Assembly (NCBI GenBank): GCA_006969745.1
Contig: CP030886.1
Coordinates: 2,019,234 to 2,083,233 of the forward strand
Length of the DNA stretch: 64,000 bases
Direction: 5' to 3'
Source: Cytophagaceae bacterium
GTDB lineage: Bacteria > Bacteroidota > Bacteroidia > Cytophagales > Cyclobacteriaceae
The notes under the pieces were generated by a model. That model was not told where the DNA came from. It saw nothing but the letters and a program-made list of their open reading frames with translations, and did not search any database. Positions 54,900-64,000 of the stretch are shown piece by piece. A program made the position numbers and the translations under genes. Position 1 is the first letter of the stretch; the number at the start of each line of letters is the position of its first letter.

Positions 54900-55562
54900 C
54901 TATTGCAGGGTAAAGTTGATCGGAACCACCATCTGTACACGAACACGCACATCCCCCTGCTTACCAGGAAGAAATTTTGGAACGAGTTTCATTACACGAA
55001 TGGCTTCCTCATCACAGCCGGCACCTATGCCCCTCATAATGTTGATGTCGGTGAGTGAGCCATCCCTTTCCACAACAAACTGTACAACTACCCTTCCTTC
55101 TACTCCCATTCGCTTGGCCTGCTTTGGATAGCGAATATTTTTTGAAATGAATTTATAGAAGTTTTGCATCCCTCCTTCAAAAGAAGGCATGACTTCAGCA
55201 AAGTTTACAGGAGCTGTTTCGGCTTTTTCTTCCGGAATTTCAGAGGGAATAAATTCCACGATTGGTTCTTCTTCTAAAACTTCAGAGTCAATAACTATCT
55301 CAGGTTCTTCTTCTGGTTCTTCTACTGTTGACTTGATAATTGGATGGCTTGGTGGCGGTGGTGGTGGCGGTTGATGGATAGTTATTGGAGTGAGTATTTC
55401 GTCAAACTTTTCATAATCTGTCTTCAATTCCATTACAGGGTCAACCGGCGATTTCCATTCAAAGGCGACCAGGGTCAAAGAGAGAGAAATAATCATCCCG
55501 ATACCGAAGAACAAAGGTCTTTTTTGTTCCAGGTCATACTTTTTGTTTTTCTTAAGTTCCAT
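54900..55562 (-). CDS. tonB: Energy transducer TonB
   Basis: 220-residue inner-membrane protein that passes proton-motive energy to outer-membrane receptors. Basic N-terminus and one transmembrane helix (19-38, FFGIGMIISLSLTLVAF), a rigid periplasmic spacer with a seven-Pro run then Glu/Pro repeats, and the C-terminal TonB domain from about 145 (YPKQAKRMGVEGRVVVQFVV, GIGAGCDEEAIRVM). No exbB or exbD is adjacent, so this is one of probably several TonB copies. Confidence 0.9.
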   Translation of the reverse strand: MELKKNKKYDLEQKRPLFFGIGMIISLSLTLVAFEWKSPVDPVMELKTDYEKFDEILTPITIHQPPPPPPPSHPIIKSTVEEPEEEPEIVIDSEVLEEEPIVEFIPSEIPEEKAETAPVNFAEVMPSFEGGMQNFYKFISKNIRYPKQAKRMGVEGRVVVQFVVERDGSLTDINIMRGIGAGCDEEAIRVMKLVPKFLPGKQGDVRVRVQMVVPINFTLQ

Positions 55563-55627
55563 AATTCAAACTTTTGTTAGGTTATCAATCATTTGATTGA
55601 AATAAAAGCATGAATCGTGCCTTAAAT

Positions 55628-56152
55628 TCAGTTTAGAAAATCGTTGATGTGTTTTGAAAGGTCAGCATAGACTTCTTTTCGTGGTAAAAGATCAGCCGAG
55701 TCAATCTTTGTCAGCGGGCGATAGACCGTCTTTTGAGAGTCTTGAAGATATTTTTCACAATTTTTTAGGTCTTGCAAAATCGGGTTTGAGTAATCAAGAG
55801 AGCAAGTATGGCGAAATTCTTCGAGGTAGCTATTGTACCACAAGCTGACGCTACTCAATGCGACTAGTGAGGTGAAGAATATTTCAAGCCCACGCTCTCT
55901 TCCTTCCACAAAAGTGAGCAGTGTTTTATCTTCAATTGGCTTGGTATACAGCTCCCAAAGTTTGAGTACTTGCTCTGACTTGTCTATATCAGCTTTGTAT
56001 ATAATGTCCGTCCTGTAAAGTGAAGAAATGACCAGGGGAGATCCTTCAGCAAGCGATTGAATTACTGACTTGAAGCTTCTGGAAGTTTGATCTCTGAAGT
56101 GAAATCGAGGTGCTTCTCTTCCTTGAATATGGATATAGCGAAGCATTGTCAT
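55628..56152 (-). CDS. Protein of unknown function in the katG-ankyrin cluster
   Basis: 174-residue, probably cytoplasmic protein without signal peptide. Mostly helical; features such as SFKSVIQSLAEGSPLVISSL, KLWELYTKPIEDKT, WYNSYLEEFRHTCSLDY and ILQDLKNCEKYL are not from a family I recognise; three cysteines fall in the second half. It starts seven bases after the ankyrin gene, so it is cotranscribed with it and may help with haem or peroxide protection, but this rests only on position. Confidence 0.6.
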   Translation of the reverse strand: MTMLRYIHIQGREAPRFHFRDQTSRSFKSVIQSLAEGSPLVISSLYRTDIIYKADIDKSEQVLKLWELYTKPIEDKTLLTFVEGRERGLEIFFTSLVALSSVSLWYNSYLEEFRHTCSLDYSNPILQDLKNCEKYLQDSQKTVYRPLTKIDSADLLPRKEVYADLSKHINDFLN

Positions 56153-56159
56153 GCGTATT

Positions 56160-56555
56160 CTAACTACTTTTTACAGCTACTGTTTTGGTGCCCGCCAAAA
56201 TAAGTAGCTGAGCTATTTGATCTTGACCATGTTTTTTTGCAAAATCCAAGGCCGTCAATCCTTCATGATTGGTTAAGTGAATATTTGCTCCTTTTTCAAT
56301 GAGCATCTCCGCTAAGTCGTGCGAACCCTTGAAACAAACTCCCATTAAAGCAGTATTGCCCAAAGCATCCTGTGCATCGATATTTGCTCCATTCTCAATA
56401 AGCATTTCAGCCACTTCTTTCTGGCCAAGATACGTAGCTAATACGAGTGGAGTGAATCCCCTTTCATCTGGCGTATTGACTAGATCCGACTTTTCCTCAA
56501 GCAGTCGCTTTATCGATTCCAGTTGACCAAAGCGGATATAATTAACTAATTCCAT
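56160..56555 (-). CDS. Ankyrin-repeat protein next to katG
   Basis: 131-residue soluble protein made of three to four ankyrin repeats (DERGFTPLVLATYLGQKEVAEMLIENGANI, quoted here only in part as GFTPLVLATYLGQ; NTALMGVCFKGSHDLAEML; GLTALDFAKKHGQDQIAQLL). In Pseudomonas aeruginosa the ankyrin protein AnkB sits beside katB and is needed for full catalase activity; the same neighbourhood here suggests a helper of KatG. No signal peptide, so cytoplasmic. A terminator-like hairpin separates it from katG. Confidence 0.85.
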   Translation of the reverse strand: MELVNYIRFGQLESIKRLLEEKSDLVNTPDERGFTPLVLATYLGQKEVAEMLIENGANIDAQDALGNTALMGVCFKGSHDLAEMLIEKGANIHLTNHEGLTALDFAKKHGQDQIAQLLILAGTKTVAVKSS

Positions 56556-56571
56556 AAGGTGGGTTTTTAAA

Positions 56572-56599
56572 GGGGTTCAACTTTATGAAGCTGAACCCC
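56572..56599 (-). terminator. Terminator-like hairpin between katG and the ankyrin gene
   Basis: Stem GGGGTTCA (56572-56579) and TGAACCCC (56592-56599) extended by CTT/AAG with one A-C mismatch, loop TATG. On the transcribed (minus) strand it is followed by TTTAAAAA. It may end most katG transcripts and let a fraction read into the ankyrin gene. Confidence 0.65.
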
Positions 56600-56608
56600 T
56601 GATTGATT

Positions 56609-58828
<2,220 letters not shown>

Positions 58829-58844
58829 TTAACTACAGTAAATC

Positions 58845-58855
58845 TAGTATTACTA
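58845..58855. promoter_or_regulatory. Small palindrome in the katG / DUF3089 divergent promoter
   Basis: TAGTA T TACTA in an AT-rich 65-base gap between divergent start codons. Could be part of an operator for a peroxide regulator; too short to be sure. Confidence 0.3.
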
Positions 58856-58872
58856 TAATTTATATATTTTAT

Positions 58873-59943
58873 ATGGCTATAAGCTCAACTTATGTAAAAT
58901 GTTTTGCATACTTTCTACTTATTTCGCTTTTCTCCGGTGCTTTTTCTCAAACCACAAAAAAATTTAAGTCGAAATACGGGCGTGACGATCTCGATTTAAC
59001 GCCAGCCCCTCCTGACTATTCTCAAATAAAATACTGGATAGCTCATCCGGATGTAGAAGACATGGCTGATCTCGTACCGGGAAAGGGTGAGTTGAAAGAA
59101 TATCAGGAGACTGCAGAAGCAGATGTCTTTTTTATCTATCCTACCATTTATACCAAAAAGCAACATAAGGATCATCCCTGGTTTGCAGATGTCAATGATG
59201 AGAAATTGAATAAAGAGATTGCTACTTCCACCATCAAGTATCAGGCAACTGTTTTCAATGCTTCTGCTAAAGTCTATGCTCCACTTTATCGACAGGCTCA
59301 TATTGGGGTCTACTATGCCGAAAATTTGCCGTTGAAGGTGGAAGCCCTGGACTTTGCTTATCAGGATGTAAAAAAAGCGTTTCAGTACTACCTGGATAAT
59401 TGGAACAATGGACGTCCAATTATCATTGCTTCGCATAGCCAGGGCACCAATCATGCGGTAACGTTACTGCGTGATTTCTTTGAAAGTAAGGCCCTGATGA
59501 ACCAGTTGGTGGCTGCTTATATCATTGGTATGCCTTTGGATAAAGGGACTTTTTCTTACATTCCTCCTTGCGAGGATCCCAAAGACACAAGTTGTTGGTT
59601 GACCTGGAATACGTATGCCAGAGATTACTATCCTCCCAACCATGATTTTTGGTATGGCGATGCACTTAATGTTAACCCACTCAGCTGGAAAACTGATACG
59701 ACCTATGTCTCATGGGGCGAAAACAGAGGCGGGCTTTTGAAGAACTACAAAAAGATCAGACCCGGAATTGCTGATGGTCAGAATATCGACGGCATGTTGT
59801 GGATCAATAAACTCAGATTCTTTTGGAGTTTTCTAATCAACTGGGATCGGTACCATGTCGTGGATTACAACCTATTTTATATGAATATCAGGGATAATGT
59901 AGAGGAGCGAGTGACTAGATACCTGGAGGAAAATAAGGATTAA
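58873..59943 (+). CDS. DUF3089 alpha/beta-hydrolase-like exported protein
   Basis: 356-residue exported protein with a signal peptide (1-25). The DUF3089 domain fills the rest: DVFFIYPTIYTKKQHKDHPW, FNASAKVYAPLYRQAHIGVY, the nucleophile elbow ASHSQGTNHAV, GMPLDKGTFS, and SWLTWNTYARDY. The family is predicted to be alpha/beta hydrolases (lipase/esterase-like) but has no proven substrate. Its last four bases overlap the end of the convergent minus-strand gene. Confidence 0.8.
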   Translation: MAISSTYVKCFAYFLLISLFSGAFSQTTKKFKSKYGRDDLDLTPAPPDYSQIKYWIAHPDVEDMADLVPGKGELKEYQETAEADVFFIYPTIYTKKQHKDHPWFADVNDEKLNKEIATSTIKYQATVFNASAKVYAPLYRQAHIGVYYAENLPLKVEALDFAYQDVKKAFQYYLDNWNNGRPIIIASHSQGTNHAVTLLRDFFESKALMNQLVAAYIIGMPLDKGTFSYIPPCEDPKDTSCWLTWNTYARDYYPPNHDFWYGDALNVNPLSWKTDTTYVSWGENRGGLLKNYKKIRPGIADGQNIDGMLWINKLRFFWSFLINWDRYHVVDYNLFYMNIRDNVEERVTRYLEENKD

Positions 59944-60704
59944 CCCTCTTCGTATTCCTTAAGAAACTTTGGGAGTAAATCCATCATGAGTTCGTAAATA
60001 GCAAACTGTGAAGCGCTAGCCAGGTAATCTTCAGAAAAATTACAGTAGGCAATGAAACTGGTGAGTTTATCTCCTTCGAGTTTGGTATTTTCACTTACCC
60101 ACTCTCGTGTAAATTTTAATCTCGCCTTTTCGGTAATGAATCTGGTTTTTCTGATTTGTTGCATTTTCCGTTTTTCTTTCTCCTTTTTACTTACAGAGTG
60201 ATGGATTGCAGAAATTGGGTGAAAGAATACAAAAACCGGATTCAAATACTCACTTTTTTCCATTTGAGGGTAAGGATCCATTACGACCCGTGGCACCCCA
60301 AAGATTTCGAAGGTGGTATCTTTTGGTTGTTCTTTGATGATAAGATCTTTGAAACGCTCGTACTCGGGAAATTCTCCTACAACAACTTCATCAAGATAAA
60401 TGGTATTGACGGCCAAAAGAAAATCAATCTCATTTTGCTTAAACCAGGATGAGTCTGCAACCCAGGCAAGTGTTTTATGACCTACGCTGGAGATCACAAT
60501 TGTATCTCCGACCTGTGCCGGTATTTTAAATTTTCCCTCCGCGTTTGTTGACGTCAGACTACCTGCATCAACATTTTGAATGTGCGCCCCAATCATAGGT
60601 TCTTGAGAAAGGCTGTCTTTCACCACACCATATATATAGTTTCGTTGAGCTTTTGAAGAAAAGCACACAACGGTAAGCAACGCTATGAAAATGAATTTTT
60701 TCAA
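59940..60704 (-). CDS. Carboxypeptidase-regulatory-like domain protein
   Basis: 254-residue exported protein. Signal peptide 1-19, then a regulatory-like beta-sandwich over about 22-105 (IYGVVKDSLSQEPMIGAHIQ, STNAEGKFKIPAQVGDTIVIS, GHKTLAW). The C-terminal 140 residues are basic and helical (KKEKEKRKMQQIRKTR, LLPKFLKEYEEG) and of unknown role; this arrangement is common in Bacteroidota envelope proteins without a TonB receptor. The start is a TTG (60704); there is no ATG before the signal peptide. Overlaps the DUF3089 stop by four bases. Confidence 0.75.
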   Translation of the reverse strand: MKKFIFIALLTVVCFSSKAQRNYIYGVVKDSLSQEPMIGAHIQNVDAGSLTSTNAEGKFKIPAQVGDTIVISSVGHKTLAWVADSSWFKQNEIDFLLAVNTIYLDEVVVGEFPEYERFKDLIIKEQPKDTTFEIFGVPRVVMDPYPQMEKSEYLNPVFVFFHPISAIHHSVSKKEKEKRKMQQIRKTRFITEKARLKFTREWVSENTKLEGDKLTSFIAYCNFSEDYLASASQFAIYELMMDLLPKFLKEYEEG

Positions 60705-60847
60705 GGAGTCAAATATGAGAGTAAATGCCTTTTAAATTCAGTAATTAATGTTTTTTAACAACGGGCTACTAATGTTAAAATGCTATTACTGAACCAATGG
60801 TTGCCTACTGAGAAAGGAAATTTGCTTCTCGATTCAATTGAGACTCG

Positions 60848-61372
60848 CTATTTACTAATAGTATAAAGGTAATTGAGTCCGCCTAGGTGTTTTAGATCTA
60901 CCCTGGCTTCCTGATCATCAAAGTGATCGATTAATCCTTTAATGATTCCCAGACCAAACCAAGGAATTCCTCTTGGTGAATCATAGAAAATTTCAATTCG
61001 AGTTTTGTCGAGGCGCTTTACAATTAGCTGGGCTGGGTCTGCGTACGGTGTGGTATGACGGACAGCCTTGTGGATCTCGGTCTCAACTACTTCTAGAAAG
61101 TCAAACAAACCCCAACTTGTGGGAGGTTCATAAAATTGAAGAAGGAATGGAGTAATTGATGTTCCGAACTTTTCCAGAGCGACTTCCTTCTCCAGACCTA
61201 ATTTTTCGACGGTCTTGGAAAACAACCTAAAAAAATCTCCGTCCGGATAGGTCTGACCTATGCTGGAATGAAGATTATCAAAACCTGTTTCTTGCGAAAT
61301 TTTAATCCATGGCCCGTGTCCAAACTCTTTAATAACAAATTTCTTGAATTGCATGAATACCATTGAGTGCAT
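60848..61372 (-). CDS. Stand-alone H-NOX haem protein
   Basis: 174-residue haem-nitric oxide/oxygen-binding protein. It starts MHSMVFMQFKKFVIKEFG like other H-NOX domains. The proximal haem His lies in VETEIHKAVRHTTPY, aligned with the H-NOX helix before xTPPxL (here PYADPAQL), and the porphyrin-propionate YxSxR motif is YDSPRGIPWFGLGIIKG. It would sense NO (or O2) in the cytoplasm and act on a partner; no diguanylate cyclase or kinase gene is adjacent. The ATG chosen lies inside an inverted repeat; ATGs at codons 4 and 7 are alternatives. Confidence 0.8.
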   Translation of the reverse strand: MHSMVFMQFKKFVIKEFGHGPWIKISQETGFDNLHSSIGQTYPDGDFFRLFSKTVEKLGLEKEVALEKFGTSITPFLLQFYEPPTSWGLFDFLEVVETEIHKAVRHTTPYADPAQLIVKRLDKTRIEIFYDSPRGIPWFGLGIIKGLIDHFDDQEARVDLKHLGGLNYLYTISK

Positions 61373-61430
61373 GTCGAATACTTGATTTAAAACTTGAGAG
61401 GTTTTGATTAATCAAGGTGGTATTCGATGC
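61369..61430. promoter_or_regulatory. Interrupted inverted repeat over the H-NOX start
   Basis: GCAT..CGAATAC..TTGATT at 61369-61387 is repeated in inverse at 61410-61430 (AATCAAGGTGGTATTCGATGC), with small gaps. It covers the start codon of the H-NOX gene and the region before it, so it could fold over the ribosome site or bind a regulator. Confidence 0.45.
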
Positions 61431-61526
61431 TAATATAGCATACGCCTTTTAAAACTTTTTTGATCGGTAAAACTTGTAAGGAATTTGGGCTAGCCAACAA
61501 ATCAGAAATAATAGGGTTACTGACAT

Positions 61527-62006
61527 ATGGTTGAAATTAAAAAACATTCCGGGATCTATACATTAGAAGTTCTTCAGCAACTGCCCATTGGTTTGCACGA
61601 GGCATGGGAGTTTTTCTCGTCTCCAAAAAATCTGGCACTGATTACACCCAAACATATGGGATTTAAAATCACCTCAGGTGACCAGGAGAAAATGTTTGCT
61701 GGCCAAATTATCAGCTATAAACTCTCCCCATTACCGGGGATCAAAACCAACTGGGTTACTGAAATCACACACGTTGATGATAAAAAGTTCTTCGTGGATG
61801 AACAGCGATTTGGGCCATATAGTATGTGGCATCATGAGCATCATTTTGCAGAAAATGAAAAAGGTGTTTTAATGACAGATCGAGTTTCCTATAAGATTCC
61901 GTTTGGGTTTCTTGGAGGAATCGCACAATCCCTTTTTGTCAGGCGGCAGCTCAAAGGAATTTTCAATTACAGGGTGAAAGCATTAAAAGACATGTTTGGC
62001 GAGTAG
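61527..62006 (+). CDS. SRPBCC-family ligand-binding protein
   Basis: 159-residue cytoplasmic protein with the START/Bet v1 helix-grip pattern: LEVLQQLPIGLHEAWEFFSSPKNLALITP, GQIISYKLSPLPGIKTNWVTEI, FVDEQRFGPYSMWHHEHHF (the conserved His-rich segment), then MTDRVSYKIPFGFLGGI and a C-terminal helix. Often labelled cell division inhibitor or cyclase-like; function unproven. Two such quoted segments are partial. Upstream is the divergent gap shared with H-NOX. Confidence 0.8.
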   Translation: MVEIKKHSGIYTLEVLQQLPIGLHEAWEFFSSPKNLALITPKHMGFKITSGDQEKMFAGQIISYKLSPLPGIKTNWVTEITHVDDKKFFVDEQRFGPYSMWHHEHHFAENEKGVLMTDRVSYKIPFGFLGGIAQSLFVRRQLKGIFNYRVKALKDMFGE

Positions 62007-62045
62007 CCTATCTTTATTGACGGTATTCATTTAAAACCTAAAAGT

Positions 62046-63311
62046 ATGAACCGTCGAAAAGTACTTAAAGGAATCGGACTTGGAATAGCCGGCCTTCCAC
62101 TCATTTCAGCAAAGGCAGCTAAACCCTCCCTCTCAGATTATCATTCCTCATTTGATCAGGATCAGACCACTGACGAGAAATTCTGGAAAAAATTTCGTAA
62201 AGACTTTTACGATGTACCCCAGGATTTTATTAACCTCGAAAATGGATATTTTGGTGTGCAGCCCCGACCAGTCTATGAAGCCTACATCAAGAATGTTGAG
62301 CGAGTAAACGTCAATTCTTCAAGGTATTTAAGGACGAAGTATAGTAGTGATTTTAAACAGATCATTAATAAGCTATCAACCTTTGCCGGTATAGCTTCGG
62401 AGGAAGCACTGATCACACGGAATGCAACAGAAGCACTAAACATTGCCATTCAGGGACTGGATTGGGAGGAGGGTGATGAGGTAATTCTTTCCGGTCAAGA
62501 TTATTTCAGCATGATTGAAACATTCGAAATGCTGGAAAAACAAAAAGGGATTAGTATAAAGCGGATTAAAATTCCATTGCTGCCGGAAAGTGATGAAGAA
62601 ATTCTGGCCTGCTATGAAGCGGCGGTGACGCCTAAAACAAAAGGTATTCTGGTCACACACATGATCCATCTGACCGGGCAAATCATGCCAGTCAAGAAAA
62701 TAGCAGATCGATTCAAACCACAAGGCATAGAAATTATCGTGGACGCGGCACATAGCTTTGCCCAAGTAGATTTTAAGCTGAAAGACCTGGGAGCAGACTT
62801 TGTAGGGGTCAACCTTCACAAATGGTTTGGAAATCCGCTCGGTGCAGGCCTCCTTTATGTGAATAGCAATCGAGTGAAAGACCTGAAACCACTGTATGGC
62901 GATCGCATCGAAGATGTGGATGACATTACCAAGCTTGGTCATTTTGGAACGTTATCCGTTCCGACAGTCATAACCATTCCGGATGCATTGGCTTTCAATC
63001 AGACCGTTACCATTCCAAAGAAAGAGAAGCGCCTGAGACACCTGCAAAATTATTGGACTTCCAGAGCAAATGACATTCCCAAAGTGACTATAACAACACC
63101 GCTTGATCCCACAAGAAGCTGTGCCATTGCCAGCTTTAAGATAGAGGGTATGGAAACCAAAGAGGTGATTGCCAAGCTATATGAGAAAGCAAAAGTGTTT
63201 ACAGTCATTCGTTACCTTGAAGATCAGCAGGTAGTTCGTGTGACTCCAAGTCTTTACAACCTTACCAGCGAGTTGGATACCTTATTAGACGGAATAAAAT
63301 CAATCACTTAA
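62046..63311 (+). CDS. Class V PLP-dependent aminotransferase/epimerase-like, Tat-exported
   Basis: 421-residue enzyme of the isopenicillin-N-epimerase-like/cysteine-desulfurase fold. It begins with a twin-arginine-like signal, MNRRKVLKGIGLGIAGLPL, ending near SAKAA, so it is likely folded before export to the periplasm. PLP-binding features: TRNATEALNIAIQGL, the Asp in IIVDAAHSFAQVDF and Lys259 in GVNLHKWFGNPLGAG. Substrate unknown. The next gene starts 13 bases later. Confidence 0.87.
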   Translation: MNRRKVLKGIGLGIAGLPLISAKAAKPSLSDYHSSFDQDQTTDEKFWKKFRKDFYDVPQDFINLENGYFGVQPRPVYEAYIKNVERVNVNSSRYLRTKYSSDFKQIINKLSTFAGIASEEALITRNATEALNIAIQGLDWEEGDEVILSGQDYFSMIETFEMLEKQKGISIKRIKIPLLPESDEEILACYEAAVTPKTKGILVTHMIHLTGQIMPVKKIADRFKPQGIEIIVDAAHSFAQVDFKLKDLGADFVGVNLHKWFGNPLGAGLLYVNSNRVKDLKPLYGDRIEDVDDITKLGHFGTLSVPTVITIPDALAFNQTVTIPKKEKRLRHLQNYWTSRANDIPKVTITTPLDPTRSCAIASFKIEGMETKEVIAKLYEKAKVFTVIRYLEDQQVVRVTPSLYNLTSELDTLLDGIKSIT

Positions 63312-63324
63312 ACGACCAATCCAT

Positions 63325-63669
63325 ATGAAAAATCTACTCAAGCTTGAAGAATTGGCAATGTTCCTTTTTTCAATTTACCTATTCAGTTTTCTCGATTATG
63401 CGTGGTGGGTGTACTTACTGCTGATCCTGACACCAGACATAGGGATGCTTGGTTATCTGGTCAACCCGAATCTTGGAGCCATGATCTACAATTTGTTTCA
63501 TCACAAAGGAATTGTCCTGATGGTTGGGTTTTTGGGCTTTTGGTGGGGAATCACGGAATTACAGCTTGCTGGAATTATCCTATTCGGGCATGCAAGCATG
63601 GATCGTGTGTTTGGGTATGGGTTGAAGTTTAATGATAACTTTAAGCATACACACCTCGGAAATTTATAA
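63325..63669 (+). CDS. DUF4260 membrane protein
   Basis: 114-residue membrane protein of the DUF4260 family, with about four hydrophobic helices and the family's conserved stretches LLILTPDIGMLGYLVNP, GAMIYNLFHHKG and HASMDRVFGYGLKF. Function unknown. Lies between the PLP enzyme gene and the VOC protein gene, all close-spaced on one strand. Confidence 0.88.
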   Translation: MKNLLKLEELAMFLFSIYLFSFLDYAWWVYLLLILTPDIGMLGYLVNPNLGAMIYNLFHHKGIVLMVGFLGFWWGITELQLAGIILFGHASMDRVFGYGLKFNDNFKHTHLGNL

Positions 63670-63671
63670 AT

Positions 63672-64000
63672 ATGGCAAAAGCACAATTCCCTACAGATGA
63701 AATGGCACTTACCACGATTTTAGTGGTTTCTGATATGGATAAGTCCAAGCATTTCTATCAGAATGTGTTAGGAGCAGAAATATATCGTGAGTACGGTGGT
63801 GATTCCTGTGTGATTCAATTTCTGGGCAACTGGATTTTACTTGTGACGGCCGGAGGACCAACTAAGGACAAACCAGATACTCAATTTGTTCCACCTGGCA
63901 ATCCCAATGACGTCAGCCATTCATTTACCATTAGGGTGAAAGACTGTATGGGATGTTACGAAACCCTGAAAGAACGAGGTGCTGAATTTCTTACACCTCC
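63672..64000 (+). CDS. VOC-family (glyoxalase/bleomycin-resistance-like) protein, cut by window end
   Basis: Starts two bases after the DUF4260 stop and runs off the window after about 109 residues. The visible part shows VOC features: ILVVSDMDKSKHFYQNVLGA, WILLVTAGGP, then HSFTIRVKDCMGCYETLKERGAEFLTPP. The family includes glyoxalase I and fosfomycin/bleomycin-resistance proteins and many metal-binding enzymes of unknown substrate. The C-terminus, with some metal ligands, is outside the window. Confidence 0.85.
   Translation, partial: MAKAQFPTDEMALTTILVVSDMDKSKHFYQNVLGAEIYREYGGDSCVIQFLGNWILLVTAGGPTKDKPDTQFVPPGNPNDVSHSFTIRVKDCMGCYETLKERGAEFLTP

Noticed and set aside
55340-55380. GGTGG-rich tract as a repeat
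   Set aside because: It is the reverse of the seven-proline run in TonB.

Overview
The window reads as an ordinary chromosomal stretch of a member of the Bacteroidota, probably a free-living, likely marine member of the Cytophagales. The evidence is: secreted proteins ending in type IX secretion C-terminal sorting domains (682-3450, 50368-52605); a one-component hybrid sensor of the HTCS class (25080-29042); TPR-LuxR and TPR-histidine kinase sensors; carboxypeptidase-regulatory-like domains; DUF3667, FISUMP and WG-repeat proteins; almost no Shine-Dalgarno sequences; and promoters matching the TTTG / TAnnTTTG consensus (best at 23352-23382 in front of tRNA-His). Genus-level placement is not supported by anything I can compute here. 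There is no rRNA, CRISPR, prophage, insertion sequence or integrase; it is core genome with scattered lineage-specific genes.

Layout. 1-10.4 kb: tag, a T9SS cargo protein, a TPR-LuxR regulator, prfA, a beta-helix lipoprotein, and a TPR histidine kinase with its single-domain response regulator. 10.4-17.2 kb: a DUF3667 membrane protein, an MFS exporter, a four-gene ECF sigma / HEAT anti-sigma-like / two DUF4097 operon, a paraoxonase-like enzyme and a lipoprotein with a suspicious 5' end. 17.2-23.5 kb: gcvP, an M28 peptidase, dihydroorotase and tRNA-His(GTG). 23.5-34 kb: a coupled pair of paralogous small secreted proteins, the HTCS sensor, a lipocalin-like lipoprotein, a large regulatory-domain/oligopeptidase B fusion and a DUF2306-like membrane protein.

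34-46.7 kb: DUF4442 thioesterase-fold protein, nrtS coupled to an unknown gene, a GNAT-like protein, FISUMP protein, the translationally coupled chain metK / NTF2-like / DJ-1-like, the coupled pair YbfF-like esterase / RsmI-like methyltransferase, an AGCS amino-acid:cation symporter, trkA-trkH and lgt. 46.7-54 kb: a tiny Glu/Ala-rich lipoprotein, clpB with an overlapping 48-codon membrane ORF, a 55-residue protein ending in a CxxCG motif, a VCBS/FG-GAP T9SS cargo, a WG-repeat protein and a nested palindromic element. 54-64 kb: dienelactone hydrolase lipoprotein, TonB, a katG / ankyrin / unknown cluster, DUF3089 hydrolase, a regulatory-domain protein, a stand-alone H-NOX haem protein with an inverted repeat over its start, SRPBCC protein, a Tat-type PLP enzyme, DUF4260 protein and a VOC protein cut by the window end.

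How the genes connect. Lgt acylates the many lipoproteins encoded here; TrkA and TrkH form one potassium uptake system; KatG with its ankyrin partner suggests peroxide defence; H-NOX and NrtS hint at handling or sensing of nitrogen oxides, though no pathway links them. No single gene cluster shouts 'new system'. The best leads are the nrtS-unknown pair under a palindrome that recurs 15.6 kb away, the katG-ankyrin-unknown cluster with an internal terminator-like hairpin, the H-NOX gene with an inverted repeat over its start codon, and the sigma/HEAT/DUF4097 operon.
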